Assembly (NCBI GenBank): GCA_037013685.1
Contig: CM072908.1
Coordinates: forward strand, 4,229,001-4,293,000
DNA length: 64,000 nt
Direction of reading: 5' to 3'
Origin: Acridotheres tristis
Lineage: Eukaryota > Chordata > Aves > Passeriformes > Sturnidae
In this document: piece after piece, positions 1-11,965 of the stretch
How the letters are laid out: every line of letters starts with the position of its first letter
How positions within the stretch are numbered: the stretch's first letter is position 1
Translations under genes and position numbers: made by a program
The notes under the pieces: model-generated
Told to the model about the DNA's origin: nothing
Databases searched by the model: none
Seen by the model: the letters and a program-made list of their open reading frames with translations, nothing else

Positions 1-3000
1 CTGGCTGAGCCCCCTCCTGCCCCTCCAAGCAGGTGCTGAAGAAAGCTCTGCTGACACAGGGAATGCCATCACAATGATGCATGAATTGTCAAAGAAATTT
101 ATCTTAGTCCCCACTTCCTCTGTTCATTTTCCTTGAAGCAAATGGCAGTTCTTGATTTTCTTCAATCAGTAGGCCTGGAGGCCTGGAGGACTTTGACCCT
201 TCTAACAGAACATCCCTGAGCTTTCCCATGTCTCTGTGAGCAGGCAGAAACCTCTGAGCATGTTGTTATGGCAGATTATTGCCCTGCCATCTTCGTTTAA
301 GTCTCATTGCTATGAAAAAGCTTTCAGAAGCTCCTCAGAGCTGGTGACAGCTGTGGCAATGGCAGGCAGCTTTTGCTATGGGTGGTGGCCATTTCAGACA
401 GATTTGTCACTATTTTTAGGTAGTTTTTATAGGAAGTAATCCAGTTAACAGCAGAATTTGAATCTTACCAGTCCCAGATGTTTTTTCTCTCTGGGCTTTT
501 CCCATTTTTGTGAGGGTTTGCTGCATCCTTGCATAAGTTTTCAGCAAGATAGCAAGAAAAAAATCCAGGATGTGGGACCACCTGTAATCTCAGGTGGAAC
601 AGCAGCATTCAGTATTGCTTCATACTATACAGCCAGGGCAGAAAATGCAGGGAGCACCATTTTTACTGACTAGGAATACCAAAGTTGGATGTGTCAGTGT
701 AACAAGTGAGATCAGAAAAGGCAACTGTAATTGAAATTTGCTGTGTAGAAAAATAGTGGTACTCTGAGGAGGAATTGAGGGTCAACATAGGTGGTTTGCC
801 AAGCCTCTGCAAATTCCACTCTATTGACTCTGTTGCTTAACTTTATTTCTAAGTTAATTCTGTAGAAACAAATCTCTTAATGTTCACGTGTTTGTGCTGC
901 TCTCATAAGGAATATGTGTCTTTAAAATTGCAGGCAATGTTATGGTAAAATTCATTATTACAATGTGCACAGGGAAATTACACTAATATAAACATTTATG
1001 TTAGGGTGTAATAGTTTAAATTTCAGCAAGTCATTCCAGTTTAGTGCTCAACCTGTAACATGAAACACTTCTCTGGTCACAGCTCTTTCTTGCTTATGGG
1101 ACCAATAAATGAATTCACATTTGCAAGTTAGATAAACCCTTTGAATGTATTATTGATGCAAACAAATGAGGATTGGGGCTCTAGACAATACCTAATGAAG
1201 CTGACTCGACACAGGCTGTTCCTGCTGAAGGGTGCCACGGCTCAGAGCAGGAAGAGTGGTGCCTGTTTCATCCCATAATTATCCTTTGGCTGACGCTCAC
1301 TTTGTATGTTCCTTGGCTAGGCATGAAGCTGGGGGCATCATGATAAGGAGTTAATTGCTGGGGATCCGCTGGCAGCAATTAAAGAAAGCTCACAATCAGC
1401 TGATGGTTTGTGACTGTATCTGCACTTTGATCTCCTTGTAGACTCAGGGTGCTGCAAAACCAGCACATCTCCCAATTATTTTCTCTGGTAAATATTGCTA
1501 ATCAGAAGGTCTTTTAGAAAATGTTTGCCCCTTTTCTGAAGATGGTTGATTTTTTCAGCTGTAGGCCCAAATTGGTGCTAAATAACCTTAGTTAAGTCCT
1601 GCTCTGTAAAGCTGAGTTGTAAATGAAGTGTGCATTGAGCATTGAGTCAAACACCAGTGGAAAGCTGCAGCAGGATGTGATGGGAAGCACCTTTAACCTG
1701 CTGGGGAACCTGAACATTTCCCTTCTTGACAGGAGAAAACCTGGGAGCCAGAGGTGACTCTCCTCTTAGGCTGAGAAGGAAGGCATTCCCAGCTTAGGAC
1801 TCACTCCAGGAAAAAGATCAGGTGCTCTGCACTGCAGAGGGGGTTGGAGCTGCTACAGGTGCTTCAGCACTTCCTGCTCAGCATCAGGTGCAGAATGGAA
1901 AGGATTCTTGGATTAGCATTTTGGAGTTGCTCATTACCAGTACTTGCCCTGTTACAATGAGTTTCCATTTACATTTTTTACCAAAAGGCAACTGTGAAAA
2001 AGCCCTTGGACTAAACTCTCTCTATGGGGGGTAAAACAACCTCCAGTAGATTTTAATGGGTTCTTGTCAAATTACTGAAGAAATAAATCCAAGTGCTCTT
2101 GGAGACTGAATGTTTCTTGTTAAACTCTCCAAAAAAGAATAGGATTGATTTGGAAATGTCACTTGTGATTTAAAAGCTTGAAGGTGAAAAGTCAAGATGT
2201 AATTAGCAGTAGCTGATTTTTTCTTCTGTTTACTCCTTGTGGTCTGTGATGCCCCAAGTGACTACTCCCACATGCAGCACTGACCCTGTCCTTGCTGAGG
2301 GACTGAGACTGTGCAGCCAGAAGAGAGGGGTCATGCTGTGCCAGTTTCCAAGATTAGGAAATAGATGTGTGAAATTCCATTGTCACATCCACCCCAGAGC
2401 CACGGGGACAGCAGTGTCCAAAAGGAAGGAGCGAGGTCTTTGCTGGGAAAGCACTGAAGGAGGGGAATGCTGAGTGTGTTTCCCTGTCTGATGAGGATGA
2501 GCAGATGTGTGATGGGCTCAGAATCCCTGGGACAGGAGATGGGACTTTGCATGCTGCTGTGTTTTTGGATCTTCCTTCTCAGTTTTGCCTTCTCAGCCAT
2601 GCTTTGAGCATTGACCTTCTGCTTTCCTGGGCATTTTCTTTCTGGGGAGAATGCACATGTTATTGTTCCTTGCTGTATTAGCATTTGCCAGTGTAGTTGG
2701 TGCTTTCCAAAATTAGATGTGCTACAATAAAAAGTCCAGAGTTACTGCCCTGATTTGAAGAGACTTTTTAAAGAGATCTTCTGCCGTTGGAAGGCAGTCT
2801 TGCAGCAATTAATTATAAAACTACATTTCAGGTGAACAGTGCTCATCGTTTTAGAGATTAATTTTTCTGGAAATACCATCTTTCATCACACTAGGTATTA
2901 CTTTTGAAATAAACTCCTCTTTTTCTCAAAAATAGAATGTGAGCCTATAAATAGAAATCATATTGTGAATTCAGATTTAAACTGAAATCACTGATATAAT

Positions 3001-5764
3001 GTACTCAAGATACAGTCTTTGAAAAACGTCTGATTGTGATAATCCTGTGGTGTTAAAATTATATTGTGCAGCCCAAGGTTTGAAAAGAGGCAGGCTCTCC
3101 TTTTTTCAGCTGCAGTAAGTGCAGCCATTGATCAGGCTCACCCGCTCCATTCTCTGTCTGCTGTGCCCTGATGATGTGCATTTCTTCCGCTCCCATTATC
3201 TTTGTTGAATTTGAATAAGATTCAATTTCCTGACTTAGAAAGCTCTTTGCACCTCGCAAATTGTTATCCTTACTTACAAAAGAGGACACATTCATTCTGT
3301 CCTGGGTAACTGGACACAAGGGACAGGCCAAGGGTGCCACCCTGTTGTTGGCAGAAGGCAGATGAGGTGTGCTGGGTGCCTGGCAGGTCACCTGCACGTG
3401 TCCAGCTGTAGCTGCTCCTGGAACTCCTGCAGTGCAGTGTCTGGAGTGTGCTGGAGGGCTGTGCTGAGGTCACAGGGGGCAGAAGGGGATGCCTGCATGT
3501 GTGCACAACCCAGCTTGGATTCTTTGGGTGGGCTAAGGAACACCTGCACTGGTTCTTGTGTCTGGAGGAAGAGGTCCCATGCCTCCTGTATTTCATCTCA
3601 GTATTTCACCTCACTTTCCATTTCTGTTGTGATACTGTAAATGTGTGTGAATCCCACAAGTATTTATGGCAGCTGAGGTCAAGGAAGTGTTGGTTGCTGT
3701 TCTCAGAGCAGAAAGGAGAAACTTCTCAGTTTGGCTTCTGCTACCAGAGCCTGATCCTTACCTGTGGCTCCTTACCTGAGAACTTGTGCTGACAGACTCG
3801 GGTACAGCCAGGCCAAGGAAAAAGGCCAGTGAAGGAGGCAGCCCTGGGCTGACAGCTGCAGCACAGCAGCTGGGGCATCACTGGATCTGGAACTAGTGAA
3901 GGCAGCATGATACAGGCTCCTGCTTGCTGGAGCTGTGGGCCCTCAGTGCCAGCCCTTCAGTGCCAAACTGGAGAGATTCCTAGAAACCACTTCCCAGTTT
4001 GAATTCTTTTTTTTTTTTTTTTAAGGGAAAACCCCATCTTGAAACACGTGAGAGTGACTGTAAGCTGCGATGGGAGAATGCTGATGTTCCTCTGATGGGA
4101 GCAGTGCAGCAGATGGGCAGCACAAGGCTCAGTGCACCTGCAGGGAGCAGACAGTAATATTAATGCCTTCGACGTCTGCTGAGGCAATTGCTGGAAAAAT
4201 CCTTCCAGGAGTCCTTGCTTATTGGCAGGGCAAGGAGGATTTTTGGAGCAGGAGGGAGCTGTGCTTGGCAGCGTGCCCCACCCGTGTGCCCGCAGGTGCT
4301 GCCTGCCCTGGGCAGAGGTGCTGTGTCTCACCTGGCCCTCAGTGCTGGCTCTGCAGCACTGGGGACACCGCTGGGGACAGTGCCACCCCAAACAGCCAGG
4401 CTGTGCTGTGTCACATCAGCCACTGTGCACCGTGTGTGCCCTTTTCCCTGCAGTGCCACGCAGGAGTCAGGGGTGCATCTGCACTGCTACCAGCGGATTT
4501 TTGCATGGCAGAACTAGGGACCACATGGAAGAGTCTCTGGTCTGGGGCAGGATACACTCAGCCCTGTGCTGCAGATTCTTGCATCCCTTCTTCATCCCAG
4601 TGGCATGTCACCCTGCTGTCTCCTTCCCGGGCTGGCAGCTTCCTGTGAATGCTCTGAGAGTGTCCTTGCAGAGTCCTTCATCCCTCAGTGTTTTTCTGGT
4701 GCTGCTCTGGTGACATAATGAGCCTTTGTCAAGGAATAAATCTGTTCAGAGGAGGAATGGCTTGGTTCGGGTGATCAGTGCTGAGTGATGCTGCTTGGGG
4801 TGGACCAGGGGCACCTACAGGTGCCAAACAGGGCTGGCATTTCCAGAATCCCAATGCCCTGGCCAGTCTTTCACTGCCACAGCTGGGAAGCAAGCAGTCA
4901 GTGCAGGAAGAGGATGAGAGTCAGGGAATTGCTGCAGCCTTTTCCTGCTAAATACAGGTTGAAGTGATTAGCTGGGAGAAGCATCTTCAGTTCCCCTGGA
5001 TAAAGTTAGTCTTCTCTGTTTCACAGCTACTGACGTCTGGTTTCCCTCTGGTGTCCTTGCAGCCACTGTGATCTCAGGAGAGGCTGCAGAGATGATGTTG
5101 CAAAGAGGGACCAGGTCTGCCACAGCTACAGAGGACATAAACTCTTGGTGCTTACCTTCTTAATTTCTGCTACCTTAGCCATTTTTAAGAAAGAAATCTA
5201 CATTAGGCAGCCATTTTTCAGTATGTTTTATGGTATTTTGCCCTGGTTTGAGTGTGCAAAGTTACTAAACTGTTTAATTTAGCACTTTTTCTGTGTAGCT
5301 GCGTGACATAATCAATTCAGCTTCTGTAGCAGCTAAGCAGTTGGGAAGACATTGGTGACATTGCTGTTCCTGAGTTGTACAGAGGTGACCACGTGTTGAG
5401 TGTTGACAAAATCTGCCCCAGCTGCAGCTCAGAACTCAAGTTTGAAGCCAAAGCCCTTTATGGTATTGCTCAAAGCAGAAATCCAGTTCTGCGGGTTCCT
5501 GTATGACCCTGTAGGACAGACCTGCCTCTTGTGTGGGACCCCCTGAGAGGAGAGGCAGTGCTGTGATGAGGCAGGTGGGTCAGAGTGAAGCCAGTGCCAC
5601 ATCTCACAGCAGCAGCCCATCTCCTCCGGGTCTGGTGGGCAGAGTTGCAGTGATGGTGCTTTGGGAAGGCTCTCCCAGGATGTTCCCCTGCCCCGTTAGA
5701 AGCTCCACATTGCATCCCTTCCCTTGCAAAGCCTTGGTGTTTGAAGAGGGAGTGTGAGGCTGCC

Positions 5765-6110
5765 CTGATTAAAATGTAATGAGGCTTGGTATTATTGAGG
5801 GCCCTTTAGTGTCATTTCTGCACTCATTGGCAAATAAATACATCAGCTGGCAGTACGGGGGCGAGCCCTGTCCCTGGCAGCTGCCTGCACGGCCGCGGGG
5901 CAGCTTCTGCTGGAGATGATGGGCTGAGGAGAGAGCAGCTCGGGGCAAGGTGGGCAGCTGGGCGCCCCTGCATTTTCTCTCCAGCAGCTGCTGGAGCAGT
6001 GGTTCCCTTTTATTTGTTATTTGCATACTTTAGCCATTGGAATTGAATTTGTGCCCATTAAAACTAAATTGGTGCTGCCTGGAATTCTAAATAGTCTCTG
6101 GCAGAGCAGC
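5765..6110. promoter_or_regulatory. Candidate intronic enhancer / conserved noncoding block with octamer
   Basis: Two AT-rich blocks (5,765-5,850 and 6,005-6,110) flank a GC-rich middle. The second contains a perfect POU octamer ATTTGCAT at 6,019-6,026, followed by a CCATTGG box on the plus strand. Composition and motif density resemble deeply conserved developmental enhancers common in introns of neuronal transcription-factor genes. Conservation itself cannot be assessed from one sequence, so this is inference only. Confidence 0.3.
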
Positions 6111-7629
6111 CCATTAACTCTATCGGAGCAGGTTCTGCAGATGCCTCCTCCACAGGCACACAATGTGACTGGGAGCCACTGCAAAACATGGATTGTTTGC
6201 ATGTTCCCAGGGATGACTGGAGTGCTGATAGTAGAGTCAGTGCATTAAAATTTTGAAAGTCATCAGCATGGCTCAGAGCTGGGCTTAACTTGCTCTGCTT
6301 CAACAAAAGGTGTAGTGCAAACGTCTCACCAAATTGTTTTGCAATTCCTTGGGCTTAATATTGTCTTATTGCCATGACCTCCGGGCCCCTGTGCCCCTGA
6401 TCCCTTGTTGAGCCTCTGGCTCTGCTCTGGCTGGCCCACTGCCACCTTTCCACGTTGCTCTGCTCCATCCCTGGCAGATCTGCTGGCACCTCTGATCCCA
6501 GCCATTTCTTCTTCATCCTCTTGATAACCCTTCTGCTTTTTGGAGTTTCTGTTGGTGTGCCTAAGACTTTGGCTGCTTTGACTTTGGGTTTGGAGCCAGC
6601 CCTCTTGGCAGGGACTCCAGGAGCAGCCCTGGACCCTTGCCTCCTCAAGGATTGCTTTGTGTTTTCTTCCCAGCCCTCATCCTCTTCCCATGCACTGGGT
6701 CAGTCTCAGCCCTTTCCTGGGAGAGGTTCAGGACCCAGGTAACCTTGCCAGGGCTGTCAGCATGGCTTGCCCAGCAGATCTGGGAGTAAACGGATTCTAT
6801 GTTTGACTTGCTGTTAAAATAATCTCTGTTGTTTGGTAGTCTCTAATGAGTAAAAAGAAAATACTCCTGAGCAAAATGGTGCATCTTGTTTACATATAGG
6901 GGAATTAAATTCAAAGCTTATATTTTGCAGGAAAATCCCCCCTCCCCCAGCATGTTCAACCACTCAGAAATTCTACAGCAGAGTTTATGAGACCTTGGTC
7001 CTGGTTCCAGCCAGGATCCTCAAATTCTGTTGAATTATGTATTGGATATCTTAAATGATTATGAAATAAGTGAATCACACTGGTGTTTTTCCAGTGTTAG
7101 GCACTTCTCAGCAGTTTTTGCTCAAGACACTTCCTCGGCATGCTTCCATCAGCCCCTTGGGTTCACTTTATTTTGCTTGTCTGTGTGCGTGGGTCTGTGC
7201 AGGATAAAACTGCCTCGTTTGAGCCCAGGGAGATGGGTCAGCACTGCACAGACACAGACATCCCTTTTAGGTTTTTACCCTTCTGGAGCCTCATCTGTTT
7301 CTGGGGTGTCCACAGAGGCTTTGAGGCCTTCCAGGACAAGAGATTTCTCTCAAATGTGGCACAGTGCCACTGCAGCCCCTCTGTGCCAGTGCCTCACCAA
7401 GGTGGGATGACCCACCATCACCTCGGGTGACCACTCTCCATCTCATGGTCCTTCCTTATGTAGCAATAAACCCTCACTACAGGCACTGCTCTGCATCAAT
7501 TAATTCAGCTGCTCTGCTCTGCTGAGCCCAGGCACGACCTGCCCAGTGCCCTGTGCTGGTGCTGCTGAGCACTGGAGGTGGAGAGGCTGGGAAACAGCAC
7601 CACAGCTCACAGCAGCCCAAAGCAAAATT

Positions 7630-7850
7630 TCTTCAAGAATTTGATATAAAGTGGCCAACCCGACTCCTTTGTAATTGCTTTGAATCCAATTAATGCTACC
7701 TGAGTAGATGTTAGGAATTATAAAGAGGAATCCGAGTCTGAGCTTGTCACCTAAACTACGATAATATTCCTTCAAAGGAGGCACATTTGCAAACATTATT
7801 AATTACCTTGGGAACAGCTCAGGGTTTCAACTGAATTAAGGGGGGAATGT
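7630..7850. promoter_or_regulatory. Candidate intronic enhancer, homeodomain/TCF-motif rich
   Basis: This non-repetitive block carries several homeodomain cores (CCAATTAATG near 7,685 and TTAATTA near 7,800), a TCF/LEF-like TTCAAAG at 7,771 and an octamer-like ACATTTGCAAA near 7,782. It contains no open reading frame of interest and no transposon signature. The motif mix is typical of vertebrate conserved noncoding elements. Function is inferred, not shown. Confidence 0.3.
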
Positions 7851-10800
7851 ATTTTTGTGATTTTGTGTTTGATTGAGAGCAAGAGATTACCTTATTCTGG
7901 AACAATGGAGCAGTTCTTTGTCATAGACCTGGCAGCAAAACACAGGGAATTAGTCTGCACCAAGTCCCCCGCCCCCAAAACCAATTTGCTGGGAAGGACA
8001 TTATGCCAGGAATTACCTGGGGCCAAAAGAGCTTTTAAAAGTGTTTAGCATGGGCTTCTCTAATCAGAAAAATCCAGGAGCACAAAGCTAAAATTCAGCT
8101 TTTTTTGTTTTCTATGAAGTGATGCTTGGCTTTGAGGTGTACTGCAGCTGTTTGGGTTGTGTTGTTCTCAGGGTGTGCCATGGGTGCCATACTGGGGACC
8201 TCTAAAAAAACCCCAAAAAACAAACAAAAAAAAAATTCAGGTACTGACACAGGGCAGGAACCTGCTTTGAAGTGCCAGCCTCTGTGTATGATCACTGGAA
8301 ATCTTTTGTGGAAATTCTCTACCCACACAAATGTGTGAATTTGCATGTCATGTAGGCAAAACACAGCAGGCTTACTTGTACAGAAATGCATGAGAGCTCG
8401 GTGGCAGCAGTGTGTGACTTCCCAAGGCACTGCTTGCCAGGTGCCACCCAAGCCATGCTTTGCAGAGTAGGTTCGAGTTTTGGGGACAGGAGGGGTGGTC
8501 TGTGACAGAGCAACTCCTGATTCTTTGCCTGCTGGCTCTGTTGGCTGGTTGGAGGAGTGGAAGTCTCAGAGCTGGTTTGCTGCAGATGGGAACCACCAAA
8601 GGTTCCTAGAGGAGGTTGGTGTTTACCATGAGCCAGCAGGCACTGACACTGTGAGAGCTGCAATGGTGGCACTGACAAGAACCCCCTGACCCAAACTGTG
8701 GTGTCTGCTTCCACTCTGAAACGACTGGCAAAATGGGAACATGTACCTGCAAAACTGGATGATCTCCTTTGGGTCAAAAGGAAATGGAAATAGATGGGAA
8801 ATAGGAAGAGTAGGACACTAAGAAGATCAGTAGAGTCTGGTATAATAAATTAGCAGATTGCAGACTATCAATTCAACTGTCTAGGCCATGCCTGTATCAA
8901 AAGCACAAACACATTTCCTCATATAGCCCAAATCATGTTTACAATTGTTTTTCAAAGCATTTTCAGGAAAGTAACAGTAATTAATAATCTTTGAAGTTTA
9001 TGCAAGTGCCAGTCACGCTGAGATTTCCTGTTGGAGTAGGTGTGCATGCCAGCCCCAGCCCTGCTCTGGATGGATGTTCCTCACACATGGAATACATTGC
9101 TGGAACCCACCTGGGCAAAGCACAGCACACACTCCTGAGAGGAGCAGGGCTGGCTGCCCTGGCCTGTGCCAGCCACAGCGCTCCCAGAGAGCAGAGACAG
9201 TGAGGTAGGAGGATATTTATGGCTCTGTGTGCCTCAGCAGCGTGTGCTTGAAATTAAGATGGTGCTGATGAATGGAAAAAGGAGAGAGAGAGGCTCAGAA
9301 GGCTCTGGGCCAGGGGCACTGGCAGCGTGGAGATGTTCTTTGAAGTAGTCTTTAGCCAGTGATGAAATGGCATCTAGAAGCTCATTCAGGTGTCTCAGGA
9401 CAGGGGAGGGCAGGAGGTTTGACACAAGGCTGAGGGGTCCCACGCCATGAATTCTTGGCTGAGGAATCCAGCAGCACCTGCAAAGTTATATGTCACCATT
9501 TTGCTGTATTCAGTCTAGACATAAAAGACACTACTGCTCACCATTATTTAAGTCAAGTTAGGACTGTTCCCTGGGTTTGCTGACAGTCTTGACACAGACC
9601 TCATAGGAAAGCTGGGCTCACTTTTACTGCCTCCATTCACCACCATCAATAACCATAAACAATTACTCCATAGTGGCAATTAGCCACCCGTGTTGTGTGT
9701 GATGTTGTGTCCTGTCAGTACACAAATATTACACATGCTTCGTGTCCCAGGACAGCTCTGAGAAACTGATAAATGGTGACATCCATGTGTTTGCTTTCCT
9801 TTCCCATGAGGGTGCTCTAACCCTGCTGTGCTTTTGTCACAGCATCTGGGATCTTGCCTGCCCCAAGGGCACAGCTCTAGGCCACCAGCAGAGCAGCAGC
9901 AGCCACGAAGCACACGGAGCTGGCAGTGCAAGGCACTCCCTCCCCTCTCCTCTCCAAAAACAGAACCAGAGAACACAGACAGCTTTTCCCTGTGCATGGA
10001 GTCAGTTATCTGGTTTAATTCCAGCTGAGAAACCAGGGCAAGGAATATACATCAACACTGTACACATTCTAAATCACCACAATCAAGCTTAAATTCTTTT
10101 TATTCTTCACTATAAACCTGTCCTAAAGTAGGTTAGTGGATCAGAGCAGATCTGCTCTATATTATTTATAGGTTTCCTTTTGGTTCTTGCTGCTTGGCTG
10201 GATGCTGCTAGAGGACTCCATGTTCCAGCAGTTTTTCTCTTTGCTGCAGCTTTAAAACTTTCTATTTTTGTCTGTAGGAATCCCATCTCCCCAGCTCCCT
10301 TCTCTGCTAAATTCAGCACACTGGCAATGCTGAAAGTCTTTCATTGCATGCTGTGCCAAGATCTGACTACGACGAAAATTGCTGTTCTGTTCTGCTTGTG
10401 TGTGAGCACAGGTAGCACAGGCAGTGCCCAGCACTGGCACAGGTGTTCCCTGCTGTGCTTCTGGGCCAGTGTCCTTGAGGGGATGTCTTCAGAGAAAGCT
10501 GCTGTCCAGTGTGAGGAGGATGCTTTGGCTGGGATATTCCTGCCCAAGTGTGTTGCCCCTCTGAGCCAGATAACATTATGTTCAGGAGCATCTGCAGCAA
10601 AAGCAATCGTTGTCTTTGGCTATGAGATTATTCAGGAGCTCAGGCAGCAGCCCAGCACAGGGCTGCCCTCCCACAGCCTGAGGCAGGAGCCCTCAGCATT
10701 TTTACCAACTCTCGTAATTCAAACCCACTGAGAAAGTGAAGAGACTCTACACATCAGCTGAATGTGATAGGCAGGGTAGGGCTGCATAATTTATAGACCT

Positions 10801-11524
10801 GCATTTCTTTTTGATGAGATTTTTGAGTCTAAAAGCTCTGGGAAGGGAGTGCTATTTTTTATTGCATCTCTGAACTCAAATTATGTCAGATTCTGTGGGC
10901 ACAGTCTGTGCTTGTTAAAAAAAAACCCCACCAAAGTGCAGCCTCAGATTGCTCTGGCTCATGAGCACTGCTGGTCCTGCTCCATGCAGAGTAAACCAGC
11001 TCCTTGCAGAGCTGCACCAAGCACTCCCAAGGATTAGTTCCTCCATACCCAGAGGGATCTTAGGCATTCACAGCGTGCCAGGGATTATACCACATCACCA
11101 GGTGCTGCTCCTGCTCGGCTGCAGGATGTGTGGGTGGCCAGGGGCCAGTTGCTCCCTGCTGTGTCCAGAATCACAGGATCCAACTGTGTGCTTTTAAATG
11201 ATTTGGCTGGGTTTGCCTGTGTGCTTGATATCTCTCTGTCCCAGACCCCTTTTCTGTGTATTGCATGATCTTCTTGGACCTTGGTCTGTGACAGTTTCTT
11301 GGAGCAGCCACCAGCACCTTCCTTCCAGGTGCTTGGTGGCCTGTGGCTGGTGCAGCAGTGTGGCACTCCTCACACATTCATTCCCACCCACACCAGTGTT
11401 GGTACCCTGGATACTGAGAATTTTAGACTTTCTGTGCTAACAGACACTGCCCCCCAGGAGAACACTGCTTTTGACCTGATGCCATGGAGAAGGCTTCCAA
11501 AATTAAATGGTAGAACTGGGGTCG

Positions 11525-11965
11525 CTGGTGTGTAGTTTGAATAGAAGTGCGTAATATGACATGGTGGAAAATTTGGAATTTGAGGTTTTAGAATATAATA
11601 TATAGGAGGCAAGATGGAGGTTTTAGGGCAGAGGTTTCTTTCTTCTTCAACTTCTTCTTCATGGGTCTAGGTGGTATTTTGTAATTGGATAGAGAAAGTC
11701 CGCATTGTGGGTCATGGATGTTTGGTTTTTGGGTTAAAAGTAAAAATAATTTAGGTGTCCATTCTTAATTGGACGGTTTGGCCTTAAAGGGCCTTGTAGA
11801 GAGAGAGATACATCACCATTTTTAGTTTGTTAGCTTGAAGTGCTGTAGAACTCACTGCAATATAGATAAGAATTAATAAACATCTGAGTCCAAACAAGAA
11901 ATACCAGCTCTCGAGCATTTAATCCCGACTCTGGCAGAAGAAAAAAGAAGATAAAACGTGATACA
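11525..11965 (+). mobile_element. Probable solo LTR of an endogenous retrovirus (passerine ERV-like)
   Basis: The block opens with a TG dinucleotide near 11,529 and is markedly different in texture from its surroundings. It has a G/T-rich U3-like part, a pyrimidine-rich CTTCTTC stretch near 11,640, a conserved-looking run through the TTGGACGGTTTGG region near 11,770, and an AATAAA polyadenylation signal at 11,875-11,880 followed by a short U5-like tail. It resembles solo LTRs common in songbird genomes as I remember them. The 3' boundary is uncertain and no clean 5-bp target duplication was found. There is no internal gag, pol or env sequence, so nothing coding is present. Confidence 0.5.
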
